This document shows, piece after piece, positions 47,165 through 56,529 of a stretch of 64,000 nt of DNA. The number at the start of each line of letters is the position of its first letter. Position 1 is the first letter of the stretch. Origin of the DNA: Streptomyces coffeae (GTDB lineage: Bacteria; Actinomycetota; Actinomycetes; Streptomycetales; Streptomycetaceae); NCBI RefSeq assembly GCF_016741875.1, contig NZ_JAERRF010000008.1, positions 124,001 to 188,000 on the forward strand, in the 5' to 3' direction. A model generated the notes under the pieces. The model saw only the letters and a list, made by a program, of their open reading frames with translations, had not been told where the DNA came from and ran no database searches. Both the position numbers and the translations under genes were made by a program.

Positions 47165-48523
47165 CTACTTCTTCACGCGAACCGTCTTGGTGGAACGCGT
47201 TTCGAGTGTCATCTCGTCCGCTTCCGCGACCTTCGCTTTCAGTCGCACAGTACCTGTCGCCGCGTCGACGACGTCCACCACCTTCGCAAGCAGTTTCGCG
47301 GTGTCCTCGTTCCCCGACGCGCCGGCCAGCTGCACCGCCCGCCCCAGCTTGGCGGTGGCCCCCTCGATATCGCCCGACTTGCGGGCATCCATTCCCTGTT
47401 GGATGACCTGTGCCAGTTCGGCCTGACCTGTGTAGTGCGCGACCTGGTGGTTCATCGCGGTGGAGGCGACCATGTCATCCGTCCACACGGCCCGCACCAG
47501 CCCCTGGGCGAGCGGGTCCGCGGGGCCGCCGTCCGGCTGCGGCAGCACCAGGGAGATCCGCGCCGCGAGCATCTCCCGGCCGACCTCGGCCGCGGGCACC
47601 CGGACGCATACGTGGTAGTCCCGGGACTCGTCCCCCCAGGACCCCGTCGGATAGTCGCCCGCGCGAGCACCCGCCTCGGTGCGCCGGGCGGTCAGATCCT
47701 CGACCGTCGGTGCGACCTGTTTCACAAACGCCACCTCGGCGCCCATCGGGGTCCACAGCCGCAGACCGACGTCGGCGACCTCCTTGCCCATCGCCGTCTC
47801 CATCATCCGCGTGAAGTCGGCGGACAGCCCGGAGGGATCGGCGACGATATCGGCCGTGCCGAGCAGGGCGGAGGCGATCCCGGTGACCTCCTTGACCTCC
47901 CAGTCGGTGCCGACCCCGCGGGCGTCGCAGGTGAAGCGGCCCGCGCAGGTGTCCAGCGCCGCCCGCAGGTCCTCCGGCTTCTCGTGCTCGTTGCGGCCGT
48001 CGGTGAGCAGGATGCCGTGCCGGATGGCGACATCGGCGGAGGCGAGCAGCCGGTCGGCCAGCAGCAGCCAGGTGCCGATCGCGGTGCCGCCGCCCGCGCT
48101 CAGCGTGCGCAGCGCGTCCTTGGCCAGGGCGCGGGTCTCCGGATCGGCGGTCGCCAGCCGGCCGTCACCCGGAAAGACCTCCACCGCCTTGTGGGTGCCC
48201 GCGACCACGGCGAAGGCGACGCCGTCGCGCACCGTGTCGATCGCGGCGGCCGTCGCGTCCCGCGCGTTGCGCATCTTCGTCGGCGGGTAGTCCATCGAAC
48301 CGGAACAGTCGACCATGATCACCACGGCCGCTTCGGGGGCGGAGCCTCCGCCGTCCCGCGGGCCCGGGAGCCGGGTGGGGATCGGCATCCCTCCGGTGGT
48401 CCCGCCGCCGGTCGAGGTGACCGTGACGATCGCGTTCACCTCACGACCCCCCTCGGGGAGGTACTCGTTCTGGTAGACCTCGACCGAGAAACGCGGCGCT
48501 TGGGACTTGGAGAAAGTGGCCAT
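47165..48523 (-). CDS. vWA-domain protein
   Basis: A 452-residue cytoplasmic protein. The von Willebrand A domain is at about 65-250 with a complete MIDAS (DCSGS at 72-76, later TAIGTW and ILLTDGRNE). A beta-rich domain and a short helical C-terminal region follow. It resembles TerY-type vWA proteins that group with PP2C phosphatases and kinases. The ATG at 48523 has AAGGAG eight bases upstream. Between the PP2C and FHA genes on the same strand, so it may scaffold these partners in a Mg2+-dependent way (inference). Confidence 0.9.
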   Translation of the reverse strand: MATFSKSQAPRFSVEVYQNEYLPEGGREVNAIVTVTSTGGGTTGGMPIPTRLPGPRDGGGSAPEAAVVIMVDCSGSMDYPPTKMRNARDATAAAIDTVRDGVAFAVVAGTHKAVEVFPGDGRLATADPETRALAKDALRTLSAGGGTAIGTWLLLADRLLASADVAIRHGILLTDGRNEHEKPEDLRAALDTCAGRFTCDARGVGTDWEVKEVTGIASALLGTADIVADPSGLSADFTRMMETAMGKEVADVGLRLWTPMGAEVAFVKQVAPTVEDLTARRTEAGARAGDYPTGSWGDESRDYHVCVRVPAAEVGREMLAARISLVLPQPDGGPADPLAQGLVRAVWTDDMVASTAMNHQVAHYTGQAELAQVIQQGMDARKSGDIEGATAKLGRAVQLAGASGNEDTAKLLAKVVDVVDAATGTVRLKAKVAEADEMTLETRSTKTVRVKK

Positions 48524-48684
48524 CTGGTCCGCTCCTTGGCGCTCCATGGCGATCTGCCCCATAGCGATCTATGGACACATCGTCGTATCGACAAAAGGGC
48601 TGAGCGGAGCGGCGAGCGCACGGCAGCCCCGCCGGAGGAGACCATCACGGCACGGTGCTCGCCGAGCGACCGCGGCGCTCCGTG

Positions 48685-48712
48685 GGACCTCCGCGAACCG
48701 TCGCGGAGGTCC
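48685..48712. terminator. Perfect hairpin between PP2C and vWA genes
   Basis: GGACCTCCGCGA and its exact complement (12-bp stem, 4-base loop) lie in the 227-base gap. No T run follows on the minus strand, so it may attenuate or process the operon mRNA. The rest of 48524-48750 shows no gene. Confidence 0.5.
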
Positions 48713-48750
48713 GTCCCATCCGGCGGGGACCCGCAACCCCCCTCGAGCCG

Positions 48751-50064
48751 TCAGGCGGATCCTGCCCTGCCCGGCGGAGCCGGGAACGGCACGACCGCCA
48801 CTGTTACGTTGTCGTGGCCCCCGCCGTCGAGGGCGTGGCCCACCAGGACCTGGGCGCTGTGCAGCGGCCGGGACCGGGCGTCCGGCGGCAGCGCGAGGGC
48901 CATCTCCTCCGCCGACTCGGCGTAGTTCCACAGCCCGTCGGTGCACACCACCACCACTCCCGGGCGGTCCGGCTTGAACGACGCGGTGTGCGGCTCCAGT
49001 TCATAGGCGTCCGCACCCAGCCAGCCGGTGATGGCGTGCGCCCGCTCGTCCGCGTACGCCTCGGCCTCCGACATCAGCCCGGCGGCCACCATCTGCGCCG
49101 CCCAGGAGTCGTCCTCGGTCAGGCGGGCGGCCGGGGTCGTACGGTCGTCCGGCACCCAGTAGGCGCGGCTGTCCCCGATCCAGCCCACGGTGAGGATGCC
49201 GGGGGTCACCACCGCGCTGACGATGGTGCACGCCGGGGCGTTCTGCTGGCGCTGCTGCTGCTCCTCGTGCGCGGCGGAACCGGGCTCCAGCGCCAGTGAG
49301 TTGACCGCCTCGGCGGCGGCCACGATCGCCTCGTTCATGGCCTGCTGGGGATGGGAGCCGCGGGGGAGCGAGGCGCGCAGCGAGGCGTCCGCGGCCTGGG
49401 CGGCGGCGGCCGAGGCGTCGTCGGGGCGGGTGGCCGAGGAGACGCCGTCGCAGACGACCGCCACCACGGCCGGGGAGCCGTCGGGCAGCGCGGCGGCCGA
49501 CACCGAGAACGCGTCCTCGTTGCGGTGGTGGCGCAGGCCCCGGTCGCTGGCCGCCGCCACCCCCGCCAACTCGCGCTCCATGTGGTCGCGCTCGCGTGCC
49601 TGGGCGTGGCCGCAGTGCTCGCAGTAGCCGTCCTGGTCGATGGTGCCCTCCTGACACGCCACACACCGGGGGCGGCCCGCGCCGCCGTTCAGCCCGGGGT
49701 CCGCTTCGGGGCCGCCGCCCGTCCGCTCCGCCGCCCCGGAGGCGCCCGGTACGTCCGGGGCGCCAGGTACGTCCGGCGCGCCGAGCGCCGCCCCGGCGCG
49801 CGGGTCGGCCGCCGGGGGAGCCGGGGCCGGGGCGGCCAGCGGATAGTCCTCCGGCTCCGGCACCCTGCCTGCGGACGCGCCGCCTGAGGACGCGCCGCCC
49901 GCGGAGGGCGCCCCGGTGGACGCACCGCCCGTGGGCGCCGTACCCGGCGGCGCGGCCGCCGTCAGGTCGGCGCCGCAGTTATCGCAGTAGTGGTCTCCCG
50001 ACTGCGGCGGCTCTTCACAGGTCGGGCAGGCTGACAGCTGGGGCAGCTGCGGCGTCTGCGACAT
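48751..50064 (-). CDS. PP2C-family protein phosphatase with double zinc ribbon
   Basis: A 437-residue soluble phosphatase. Two zinc ribbons come first (CPTCEEPPQSGDHYCDNC near 13-30; CVACQEGTIDQDGYCEHC near 130-147), joined by an Ala/Gly/Pro linker. The PP2C domain (about 160-430) has the metal-binding aspartates: RNEDAFSV, VVCDGVSS, GWIGDSRAYW, CTDGLWN, HDNVTVAVV. It removes phosphate from Ser/Thr of target proteins and is the natural opponent of the kinase, whose gene lies three bases upstream. Confidence 0.93.
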   Translation of the reverse strand: MSQTPQLPQLSACPTCEEPPQSGDHYCDNCGADLTAAAPPGTAPTGGASTGAPSAGGASSGGASAGRVPEPEDYPLAAPAPAPPAADPRAGAALGAPDVPGAPDVPGASGAAERTGGGPEADPGLNGGAGRPRCVACQEGTIDQDGYCEHCGHAQARERDHMERELAGVAAASDRGLRHHRNEDAFSVSAAALPDGSPAVVAVVCDGVSSATRPDDASAAAAQAADASLRASLPRGSHPQQAMNEAIVAAAEAVNSLALEPGSAAHEEQQQRQQNAPACTIVSAVVTPGILTVGWIGDSRAYWVPDDRTTPAARLTEDDSWAAQMVAAGLMSEAEAYADERAHAITGWLGADAYELEPHTASFKPDRPGVVVVCTDGLWNYAESAEEMALALPPDARSRPLHSAQVLVGHALDGGGHDNVTVAVVPFPAPPGRAGSA

Positions 50065-50067
50065 CGA

Positions 50068-52584
50068 TCACACCCACGTCCTGGGGCGGAAACGGTTGGC
50101 CCGCTCCACCAGTTCGATCCTTTCCTCGCCCCGCTGCGCGAGCCTGGCGAGTACCCGGTACGAGCGTTCCAATCCGAAGCGCAGCCCGCGCTCGTCCAGG
50201 CTGCTGCCGAGCAGAGGCGGCCCGGTGTGACCCGGGGGCGCTCCGCTGCCGCCGGACAGTACCCAATCCAGCGCACTGCCCAGCACCTCCGTACGCAGTC
50301 GCTCGCGCCGCACCGCGTCCAGTCCGAACTCGCCCAGCCGCTCGACCTGGAGGGCCGCGGCCGTCAGATCGGCCAGCAGGGCGTCATACGGTGCGCGCTG
50401 GCGCAGCCGCGCCCGCACCGCGGCGACCCGCGCCGCCGTGTAGTGGATCGAGGACTCCGGCACCGACTCCAGGGCGTGCACCGCCCCCGCCCGGTCCCCG
50501 GCGGACAGCCGCACCCGGGCGAGGCCGAAGGCGGCGCTCACAAAGCTGTGATCGGTCGTCCACACCAGCCGGTAGTACTCCGCCGCGTTGTCCAGCTGGC
50601 CGAGAACCTCGGCGCAGACCGCGAGCGCCAGCTTGGGCGCGGGCTCACCGGGGAACGCGTCGTAGACGGCGTCGAAGGAGAGCGCGGCCGTCGCATGGTC
50701 GCCGGTGGCCAGCGCGTGCAGCCCCCGGTACCAGACGATCCGCCAGTCGTCGCTGTACGCGGCCTCCAGACCGGAGAGCGCGGTGCCCGCCTCCTGCGCC
50801 TGGCCCAGCTCCAGCTGGGCGCGCACCCGGCGCAGCCGCAGCTCCAGGGAGTCGGCGGGGGCGTTCTGGAGGGCGGCGCTCAGCTCGGCGGGCGCCGCGG
50901 TCAGCAGCCCGGCCAGGAATCCGGCGTTGGCATCGGCCTGGTCCACCAGCGGCACCGGCAGCGCGAGGGCGATGGCCCGGGTGTCCAGCGGGGCGAGCGC
51001 GGGCAGCGGCAGGGCCGGCGGGTCCGGCGGCTGCCCCGCCGGGCCTCCTCCCGCCGCGCCCCGGCCATCCGCGCCCCGGCGCCCGGTGTCCCGCGCGCCC
51101 AGTACGGACGGATCCTGGCCATCCGCGGCGAACAACCCGGTGTCCACCACCCGCGGTTCGGGTCCGAAGAGCGTGGACAGGGCGGGCCGCGGCCGCCCGG
51201 TCTGGACTGCCACGACCTCCCGCAGCACGCCGGTCAGCTGGTCGGCCATCTCCTGCGCGGAGGCGAACCGGCGCCCCGGATCGGGGTCGGTGGCCCGCAC
51301 CAGCAGCCGGTAGAACGACTCGTAGCGCCGGAAGACCTCGATGTTCCCGGGGTCGGGCAGGCTGTCCGCGTAGACGTTGGTGTAGCCCTGGAAGTCGAAG
51401 GTGAGCACCGCGAGCGTGCGCGCCACCGTGTACAGATCGGAGGAGACCGACGGACCGGCGTCCGAGATCTCGGGCGCCTGGTAGCCGACGGTGCCGTAGA
51501 TCGCGCTGTCCTCGTCGTCCATCCGCCGGACCGCGCCCATGTCGATCAGCTTGAGCTGGTCCTGCTGCTGTATCGCGTTGTCGACCTTGAAGTCGCAGTA
51601 GAGCAGATTGCGGCTGTGCAGATGGGCCAGGGCCTCCAGCGCCTCGATACCGTACGCGCACGCCTGCTCCACCGGCAGCGGATCCCGGCGGCCGTCCGGG
51701 GTGCGCCGCTCGTTGGCGATGTCCTTCAGCGACTTGCCGCCGACGTACTCCATGACGATGTAGCCGTCGAGGCTGCCGGTGCGCTGGTCGAGATGTTCGA
51801 CGAAGTTGTAGATGCGGACGATGTTCGAATGCTCGATCTCGGCGAGGAACCGGCGCTCGGAGACGGCGGCCGCGAGCGCGTCCTCGTCGCCGGTGTCCAG
51901 CAGGCCCTTGAGGACCACCCAGCGGTCGGAGACCGCGCGGTCGATGGCCAGATAGATCCAGCCGAGACCGCCGTGGGCCAGACAGCCCGCCACCTCGTAC
52001 TGCCCGTGGACCACATCGCCGGGGCGCAGCTTCGGTACGAAGGAGTACGGATGACCGCACTTGGTGCAGAAGCCCTCGGTACGGCCCGGACGGTCGCCGC
52101 GGGCCCGGCCCACCGGCGCCCCGCAGTCCCCCCGGCTGCAGAACCGCTTCCGCTCCGGCACCTCGGGGTTGGCCAGCACCGCCGTCCGCGGATCGGGGCG
52201 CGGCACCTCGGGGACGCTGACCAGGCCCGCGCCCAGGGCGTTCCGCCCGGAGGCGGAGGAGGAGCTGGAGCGGGAGCTGCGCACCGAGACCGACCGCCCC
52301 GAGGAGCGCCCCGACAGCGATGTGCGGGACAGCCGCCCGGAGACCGAACGCCGGGACGAGGAGGAGCGCGCCGACCGGGAGCCGCGCGACCCGCGCGAGG
52401 ACCGGGCCGAGGGCGCGGAGCCGCCGCGGCCCCCGCCCGCCACCCCGGTGGGCGGCGAACCGACCAGCCCCTCCCGGGAGACGACCGGAGCCATTCCGCA
52501 GGTGTCGCAGTACAGTTCGCCGCCGCCCACGTCCTCGTACGAACCGCCGCAGTCACGCCGCTGGCAGCTGACCGCTTCACTCAT
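50068..52584 (-). CDS. pknG: PknG-like serine/threonine protein kinase with zinc ribbons and TPR domain
   Basis: An 838-residue soluble kinase. N-terminal cysteine pairs (CQRRDCGG..CDTCG), a Ser/Arg-rich linker, a rubredoxin-like ribbon (CSRGDCG..CTKCG), then the kinase domain (about 195-450): Gly-rich LAHGGLGWIYLAI, Lys near 224 (VVLKGLL), EYVGGKSL, catalytic YCDFKVDN (Asp in place of an HRD Arg-Asp) and metal-binding LIDMGAVRR (DMG for DFG). The helical C-terminal region (about 560-838) has TPR-like repeats. Layout and loop forms are those of mycobacterial PknG. In mycobacteria PknG controls 2-oxoglutarate metabolism via GarA and answers to GlnH-GlnX, which are encoded upstream here. Confidence 0.92.
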   Translation of the reverse strand: MSEAVSCQRRDCGGSYEDVGGGELYCDTCGMAPVVSREGLVGSPPTGVAGGGRGGSAPSARSSRGSRGSRSARSSSSRRSVSGRLSRTSLSGRSSGRSVSVRSSRSSSSSASGRNALGAGLVSVPEVPRPDPRTAVLANPEVPERKRFCSRGDCGAPVGRARGDRPGRTEGFCTKCGHPYSFVPKLRPGDVVHGQYEVAGCLAHGGLGWIYLAIDRAVSDRWVVLKGLLDTGDEDALAAAVSERRFLAEIEHSNIVRIYNFVEHLDQRTGSLDGYIVMEYVGGKSLKDIANERRTPDGRRDPLPVEQACAYGIEALEALAHLHSRNLLYCDFKVDNAIQQQDQLKLIDMGAVRRMDDEDSAIYGTVGYQAPEISDAGPSVSSDLYTVARTLAVLTFDFQGYTNVYADSLPDPGNIEVFRRYESFYRLLVRATDPDPGRRFASAQEMADQLTGVLREVVAVQTGRPRPALSTLFGPEPRVVDTGLFAADGQDPSVLGARDTGRRGADGRGAAGGGPAGQPPDPPALPLPALAPLDTRAIALALPVPLVDQADANAGFLAGLLTAAPAELSAALQNAPADSLELRLRRVRAQLELGQAQEAGTALSGLEAAYSDDWRIVWYRGLHALATGDHATAALSFDAVYDAFPGEPAPKLALAVCAEVLGQLDNAAEYYRLVWTTDHSFVSAAFGLARVRLSAGDRAGAVHALESVPESSIHYTAARVAAVRARLRQRAPYDALLADLTAAALQVERLGEFGLDAVRRERLRTEVLGSALDWVLSGGSGAPPGHTGPPLLGSSLDERGLRFGLERSYRVLARLAQRGEERIELVERANRFRPRTWV

Positions 52585-53908
52585 GCCGTGCCCCCTGGGT
52601 GCCGTGATCGGTGGGGCCCGCCTGGCGGGGTACGAGGGCCTCGGCCGCGGCCTGCTGATAGCGCAGCACCGCCTGCTCGGCCGCCCGCAGATCGCAGGGG
52701 GCGCTCCACAGCATCCGGCGCGCCGCGTCGTACCGCTCCACCAGCAGCGGATCCTCCGCCATACCGTGCCGGGCGACCTTCGCCTTGTACGCGTCGAGCC
52801 GGCCGCGCAGCTCGGCACGGACCGCGAGCGGCGCGGTCACCGCCGTCAGGGACTCCCGGGCCCGCAGCAGCTCGTCGTCGACCCGCTGCTCCAGGCTCTC
52901 CAGCAGCGGCGAGAGCCGGTGCCACTGGGAGCGTCTGCGGTAGTCGGCCGCGGCCACCAGCTGCTCGTGCAGCGCGGTCGGCGGGCCGCTGACCGCGGGC
53001 ACCTCGGACGCCGCGATCTTCGCCAGCACCTCACCCCGTGCCTGCCGGGCCTCCGCCAGGGTGCGGTCCGCGCGGGAGAGTACATCGCGCAGCCGCATCA
53101 GCCGCCGCTCCGCGTCCTGCCGCACGTCCAGCACCGCTTCGATCTCGCGCCGCACATCCTCCAGGGCGCGCGCCGCGCGGTCGTAGCGCTCGGTGTCCGG
53201 GGAGCCGCCGCCCGGCGCCGAACTGCCGCTCTTCTTCTGCTTCCAGAACGCCAGCGGATCGGAGACCACGTCCGCGCGGAGCGCGGTCAACTCGGCGGTG
53301 ATCCGCTCCAGATCGTCGCCCGAGGGGTGCTCACCGGGGCGCACACCCACCGAATGGGCCAGGGAACGGGTGCGGTGCAGCTCCGCGGAGAGCATGTCGA
53401 TCCGGGCGGGCAGCGCGGACCACACGGCGTCCGCGGTGACGATGACATCCAGCGCCTCGGCGTACCAGCGGTTCATCCGGTCCACCAGCCGGTCCAGGCT
53501 CAACTGCTCGCTCAGCAGCGGCGATCCGGTGAGGGTGGCGCTGCTGGGCAGCGTGATCCCGGGGCCGCGCAGCAACTCGGTGAGCTCGGCCAACTCGCCC
53601 GCGGTGGGCCAGCGGTGGCGGGCGCGCACCTCACGGGCGCGGCCGAGGGCGTCGGTGTACGCGTCGAAGTAGCTCCACAGCAGGGATACGGCCTGCTCGG
53701 TGGTGGCCCAGCGCTCCTTGGTGACACCGGTCAGCTCGGCGCCCTCCAGAAGTCTTCTGCCCGCGTGGTCCTGGAGGGCGAGCAGCGAGGACTCGATCGC
53801 CTCGTGCTCGGCGGCGAGCTTCGTCAGCACGCGGTCCACCTCCTCGCGGCCCATGGCCGGCCCGTCGGGTGTCCCCGCCGCGCTGGTGAAGGGTCCCGGG
53901 ACCCCCAT
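52577..53908 (-). CDS. Coiled-coil protein of the PknG locus
   Basis: A 443-residue helical, charged protein with no signal peptide or transmembrane segment. Heptad-like stretches run from about 18 to 80 and 200 to 400 (for example RAARALEDVRREIEAVLDVRQDAERRL). I do not recognise a domain. It overlaps pknG by 8 bases and follows glnH, so it should be part of the same signalling complex, perhaps linking membrane and kinase parts. GAGAGG precedes the ATG at good spacing. Confidence 0.85.
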   Translation of the reverse strand: MGVPGPFTSAAGTPDGPAMGREEVDRVLTKLAAEHEAIESSLLALQDHAGRRLLEGAELTGVTKERWATTEQAVSLLWSYFDAYTDALGRAREVRARHRWPTAGELAELTELLRGPGITLPSSATLTGSPLLSEQLSLDRLVDRMNRWYAEALDVIVTADAVWSALPARIDMLSAELHRTRSLAHSVGVRPGEHPSGDDLERITAELTALRADVVSDPLAFWKQKKSGSSAPGGGSPDTERYDRAARALEDVRREIEAVLDVRQDAERRLMRLRDVLSRADRTLAEARQARGEVLAKIAASEVPAVSGPPTALHEQLVAAADYRRRSQWHRLSPLLESLEQRVDDELLRARESLTAVTAPLAVRAELRGRLDAYKAKVARHGMAEDPLLVERYDAARRMLWSAPCDLRAAEQAVLRYQQAAAEALVPRQAGPTDHGTQGARHE

Positions 53909-53951
53909 CGATCACCTCTCCGTGTCCGTATCCGCCGTGTGATCCGTTACT

Positions 53952-53995
53952 GCGTCATCCCTACGCGGTCACGCCTACGCGGTCATCCCTACGCG
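53952..53995. repeat. Three tandem copies of a 14-bp unit
   Basis: GCGGTCAYSCCTAC repeated (first copy one base short) in the 204-base gap between glnH and the coiled-coil gene. The gap has no gene. Confidence 0.65.
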
Positions 53996-54112
53996 TGCGA
54001 GTCGGGCGCTAATCCTTACCGGTCCGTCATCCTCGAATCGCCGTCCGCCACAGCCTCTTTCCGCCGCCGCCCCTTTCCGGTTCCGTCCTCGGCCGATTCC
54101 GCGTCATACCCC

Positions 54113-55159
54113 TCAGTCCTTGTACACGGGATCCGGCGGCGCGGGGTTCTCCTGCGCGCCGCCGAAATCCTCCGCGAGCCACTTGCGGTAGGCGCGCATC
54201 CAGGGGCTGTTGTCACCGCCCTTGCGGTAGTCCGCCAGCACCTCGTTGACCCGGCGTACCAGGTCGTCGTCGCCCTTGTTCATCGCCACGCCGTACAGCT
54301 CATCGGTGAATCGGGAGCCGACCAGCTTGACGGAGGGGTCCTGGGCGGCCTGGCCCGCCGCCAGGGCGTTGTCCGTGATCACCGCGTCCACTTCGCCCAG
54401 TTGCAGCCTGACCAGGCAGTCGAGCTGATTGGGGACCGGCTTGACCTTGATCGCTCCGAGCGCCTTGGCGCCGGTCCCCGGCTTGTCCAGCTCGGCCTCG
54501 GCGGTGGAACCCCCCGCCGTGCACACCTTCTTGCCGCGCAGCGTCCGGTTGTAGCCGGTGATGGACGAGCCCTCGTCGACCAGCACCTGCTGACCGGCCT
54601 GGAAGTACGCGGTGGAGAACGCCACGTCCTTGATCCGGTCGCAGTTGATGGTCATGGTGCGCACCACCACGTCCACCTTGCCCTGCTGAAGGGCCTTGAT
54701 GCGCTGACTGGTGGGAATGGTGCGGTAGATGACCGCGTCCGGATCGCCGAAGATGTCCTTGGCGATGGCGCGCACGATGTCGATGTCGAAACCGGTGAGA
54801 TCGCCGGTGGCCGGGTTGCGGTAGCCCCAGCGGTAGCTGTTCTGGTCGACGCCCGCGATCAGCTTGCCGACCTTGTGGCCGTTGATCTGACGGTTCTTGA
54901 TCCGCTTGATGGCCGGGCCGCTCGCGCCCGACGGCCGCAGACTCGCCTCCGGCTTCTTGCAGCTGTCCGCCGCGGTCCGGTGCCCGGCCCGCAGCGCCTG
55001 CGGACGCCGGTCCGCCGCTTCGCTCCGGCCGCCGCGACCGCCGTTGTCCCCGTCCACCATGGCGGGCACCACGATCGCCGTGGCCACCCCCAGGGTGCAC
55101 ACCGCCACCGCGGCGGCCGATCGCACCGCTCGCATGCTGATGCCCCCCATCACCCTCAT
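54113..55159 (-). CDS. glnH: GlnH-like amino acid-binding protein
   Basis: A 348-residue solute-binding protein of family 3 (polar amino acids). A hydrophobic N-terminal signal/anchor (about 12-32) has no lipobox. The binding core follows: LIAGVDQNSYRWGYRNPATGDLTGFDIDIVRAIAKDIFGD, ALQQGKVDVVVRTMTI, QLGEVDAVITDN, all typical of glutamate/glutamine receptors. No permease or ATPase is nearby. Its start overlaps the stop of the GlnX-like gene (ATGA). In mycobacteria GlnH binds Asp/Glu and signals through GlnX to PknG; the same trio is present here. Confidence 0.9.
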   Translation of the reverse strand: MRVMGGISMRAVRSAAAVAVCTLGVATAIVVPAMVDGDNGGRGGRSEAADRRPQALRAGHRTAADSCKKPEASLRPSGASGPAIKRIKNRQINGHKVGKLIAGVDQNSYRWGYRNPATGDLTGFDIDIVRAIAKDIFGDPDAVIYRTIPTSQRIKALQQGKVDVVVRTMTINCDRIKDVAFSTAYFQAGQQVLVDEGSSITGYNRTLRGKKVCTAGGSTAEAELDKPGTGAKALGAIKVKPVPNQLDCLVRLQLGEVDAVITDNALAAGQAAQDPSVKLVGSRFTDELYGVAMNKGDDDLVRRVNEVLADYRKGGDNSPWMRAYRKWLAEDFGGAQENPAPPDPVYKD

Positions 55160-56529
55160 CGGTACTCCGACAGTCTGCGGCCGATGCCCAGCACCGCGCC
55201 CAGGGCCCCCAGCGCGGCCAGCACCCCGGCCCCGGCGGCCATCGCGGTGAACGCGCCCCGCCCGTCGTCGGCCGCCCGCTGGAACTCCCGCTGTTCGTGG
55301 TCGACGGCCTTGGCCAGCAGGGTGTCCACGGTGTCGAAGGACCGACCGGTGCTGTCCCCGGAGCCGATGACCTTCTTCAGCGCCTCGCCGTAGTCCCCCG
55401 CGTCATCGGCGCTGCGGGCGGCCTGATGCCGCTTCTGCCACTCCCGGACCGCCGAGACGGCGCTGTCCACCGGATCGCGTCCGGCGCTGTCGTCCGCGGC
55501 TTCCCGCGCCCCGCGCAGATCCCCGGCCAGGCTCTTCATCCGGGAGCCGTAACTGACCTCATAGGCGTCCTTGCCCTTGTCCGCGCCGTTCTCGACGACG
55601 ACCGCGCCGCGCGCGACCAGCGTCAGATTCTCGTCGGCACGGGCTCGGAGGGCGTCGATCCGCGCCTCGTTGAGCACGTACAGCGACGCCGCGCCGTGCT
55701 CATCGGAATCGTTCAGCTGGGCGCGGGCCACGGCGTGGCCGACCACCATCCACAGCAGCACCACCGTGGCGGCGGCGGTGGCGGCCAGCAGACCGTGGTT
55801 GAACACCCGGTTGGTCCGGCGGTAGTTCCGGCGCTGAGCCCAGCCCAGCGCGCCCAGCGCGAGCACACCGGTGCCGAGCGCCGCCCAGGGCCATGCCTTG
55901 GCGTCCCCGTAGTCCTCGCCGAGGCGGGCCGTCTCCGCCTCGTAGAGCCTGCCGGCCGCGGGCAGCAGCCCGCCGCGCATGGTGTCGTTGGCATAGCGCA
56001 GATACGCGCCGCCCAGCGGCAGCCCCTGGCGGTTGTTGGCGCGCGCGGACTCCACCAGGCCGGTGTAGACCGGCAGCAGCCGGTTGATGGTGCGTATCTC
56101 CTCCCGGGCGGAGGCCGCGCCGTCGGTGGTGGCCGCGGCCCGCACCAGCAGCTGGGACGCGGTGCTGATGTCCTTCTCGTACCGCTTCCGGACCTCCGCG
56201 GGCTCCTCCTTGCCCGCCAGGAAGCCGCTGGCGGCCGTGGTGTCGGCATCGGCCAGGGAGCGGTAGATCCGGGCGGCGTCGGCGCTCAGCGGCTGGCTGC
56301 GCCCGGCCACCGCGTCCGCCGCCGACTGACGGTCCGTGACCTGCCAGGCGGTCACCGCCCCGAACGCCACCACCAGCACGGCCAGTACGGCCCCGATGAT
56401 GCGCAGCCGCCCCGGCTCGGTCGTGGCCGCCGCCCGCGCGCGGTCGACGCCCTCGCGCCACGCGGTGCGGGGCGGAGCCGCGGGCGCGGGTGGCGGCGCG
56501 GCTCTGCCGGTGGTCGGCGGATATGACAC
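55156..56529 (-). CDS. glnX: GlnX-like four-helix membrane signal transducer
   Basis: A 457-residue membrane protein with four predicted helices: about 42-62, 208-228, 246-270 and 425-448. Between helices 1-2 and 3-4 are two large extracytoplasmic alpha-helical regions of similar size, and the termini are short. That is the layout of mycobacterial GlnX. The GTG at 56529 has GGGGGAGG upstream and starts a Pro-rich cytoplasmic tail. First gene of the operon, coupled to glnH by a 4-base overlap. It probably senses ligand-bound GlnH and signals inward; the link to the kinase is known for mycobacteria and inferred here. Confidence 0.87.
   Translation of the reverse strand: MSYPPTTGRAAPPPAPAAPPRTAWREGVDRARAAATTEPGRLRIIGAVLAVLVVAFGAVTAWQVTDRQSAADAVAGRSQPLSADAARIYRSLADADTTAASGFLAGKEEPAEVRKRYEKDISTASQLLVRAAATTDGAASAREEIRTINRLLPVYTGLVESARANNRQGLPLGGAYLRYANDTMRGGLLPAAGRLYEAETARLGEDYGDAKAWPWAALGTGVLALGALGWAQRRNYRRTNRVFNHGLLAATAAATVVLLWMVVGHAVARAQLNDSDEHGAASLYVLNEARIDALRARADENLTLVARGAVVVENGADKGKDAYEVSYGSRMKSLAGDLRGAREAADDSAGRDPVDSAVSAVREWQKRHQAARSADDAGDYGEALKKVIGSGDSTGRSFDTVDTLLAKAVDHEQREFQRAADDGRGAFTAMAAGAGVLAALGALGAVLGIGRRLSEYR

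Noticed and set aside
52061..55393. A very long plus-strand open frame (over 1100 codons) opposite the pknG-glnH region
   Set aside because: It is a GC-bias shadow of the minus-strand genes: low-complexity Arg/Gly/Ala/Pro product, no domain, no start signal.
54113..56529. Amino acid ABC transporter
   Set aside because: There is a binding protein but no permease or ATPase; the partner has GlnX topology and the locus contains pknG.
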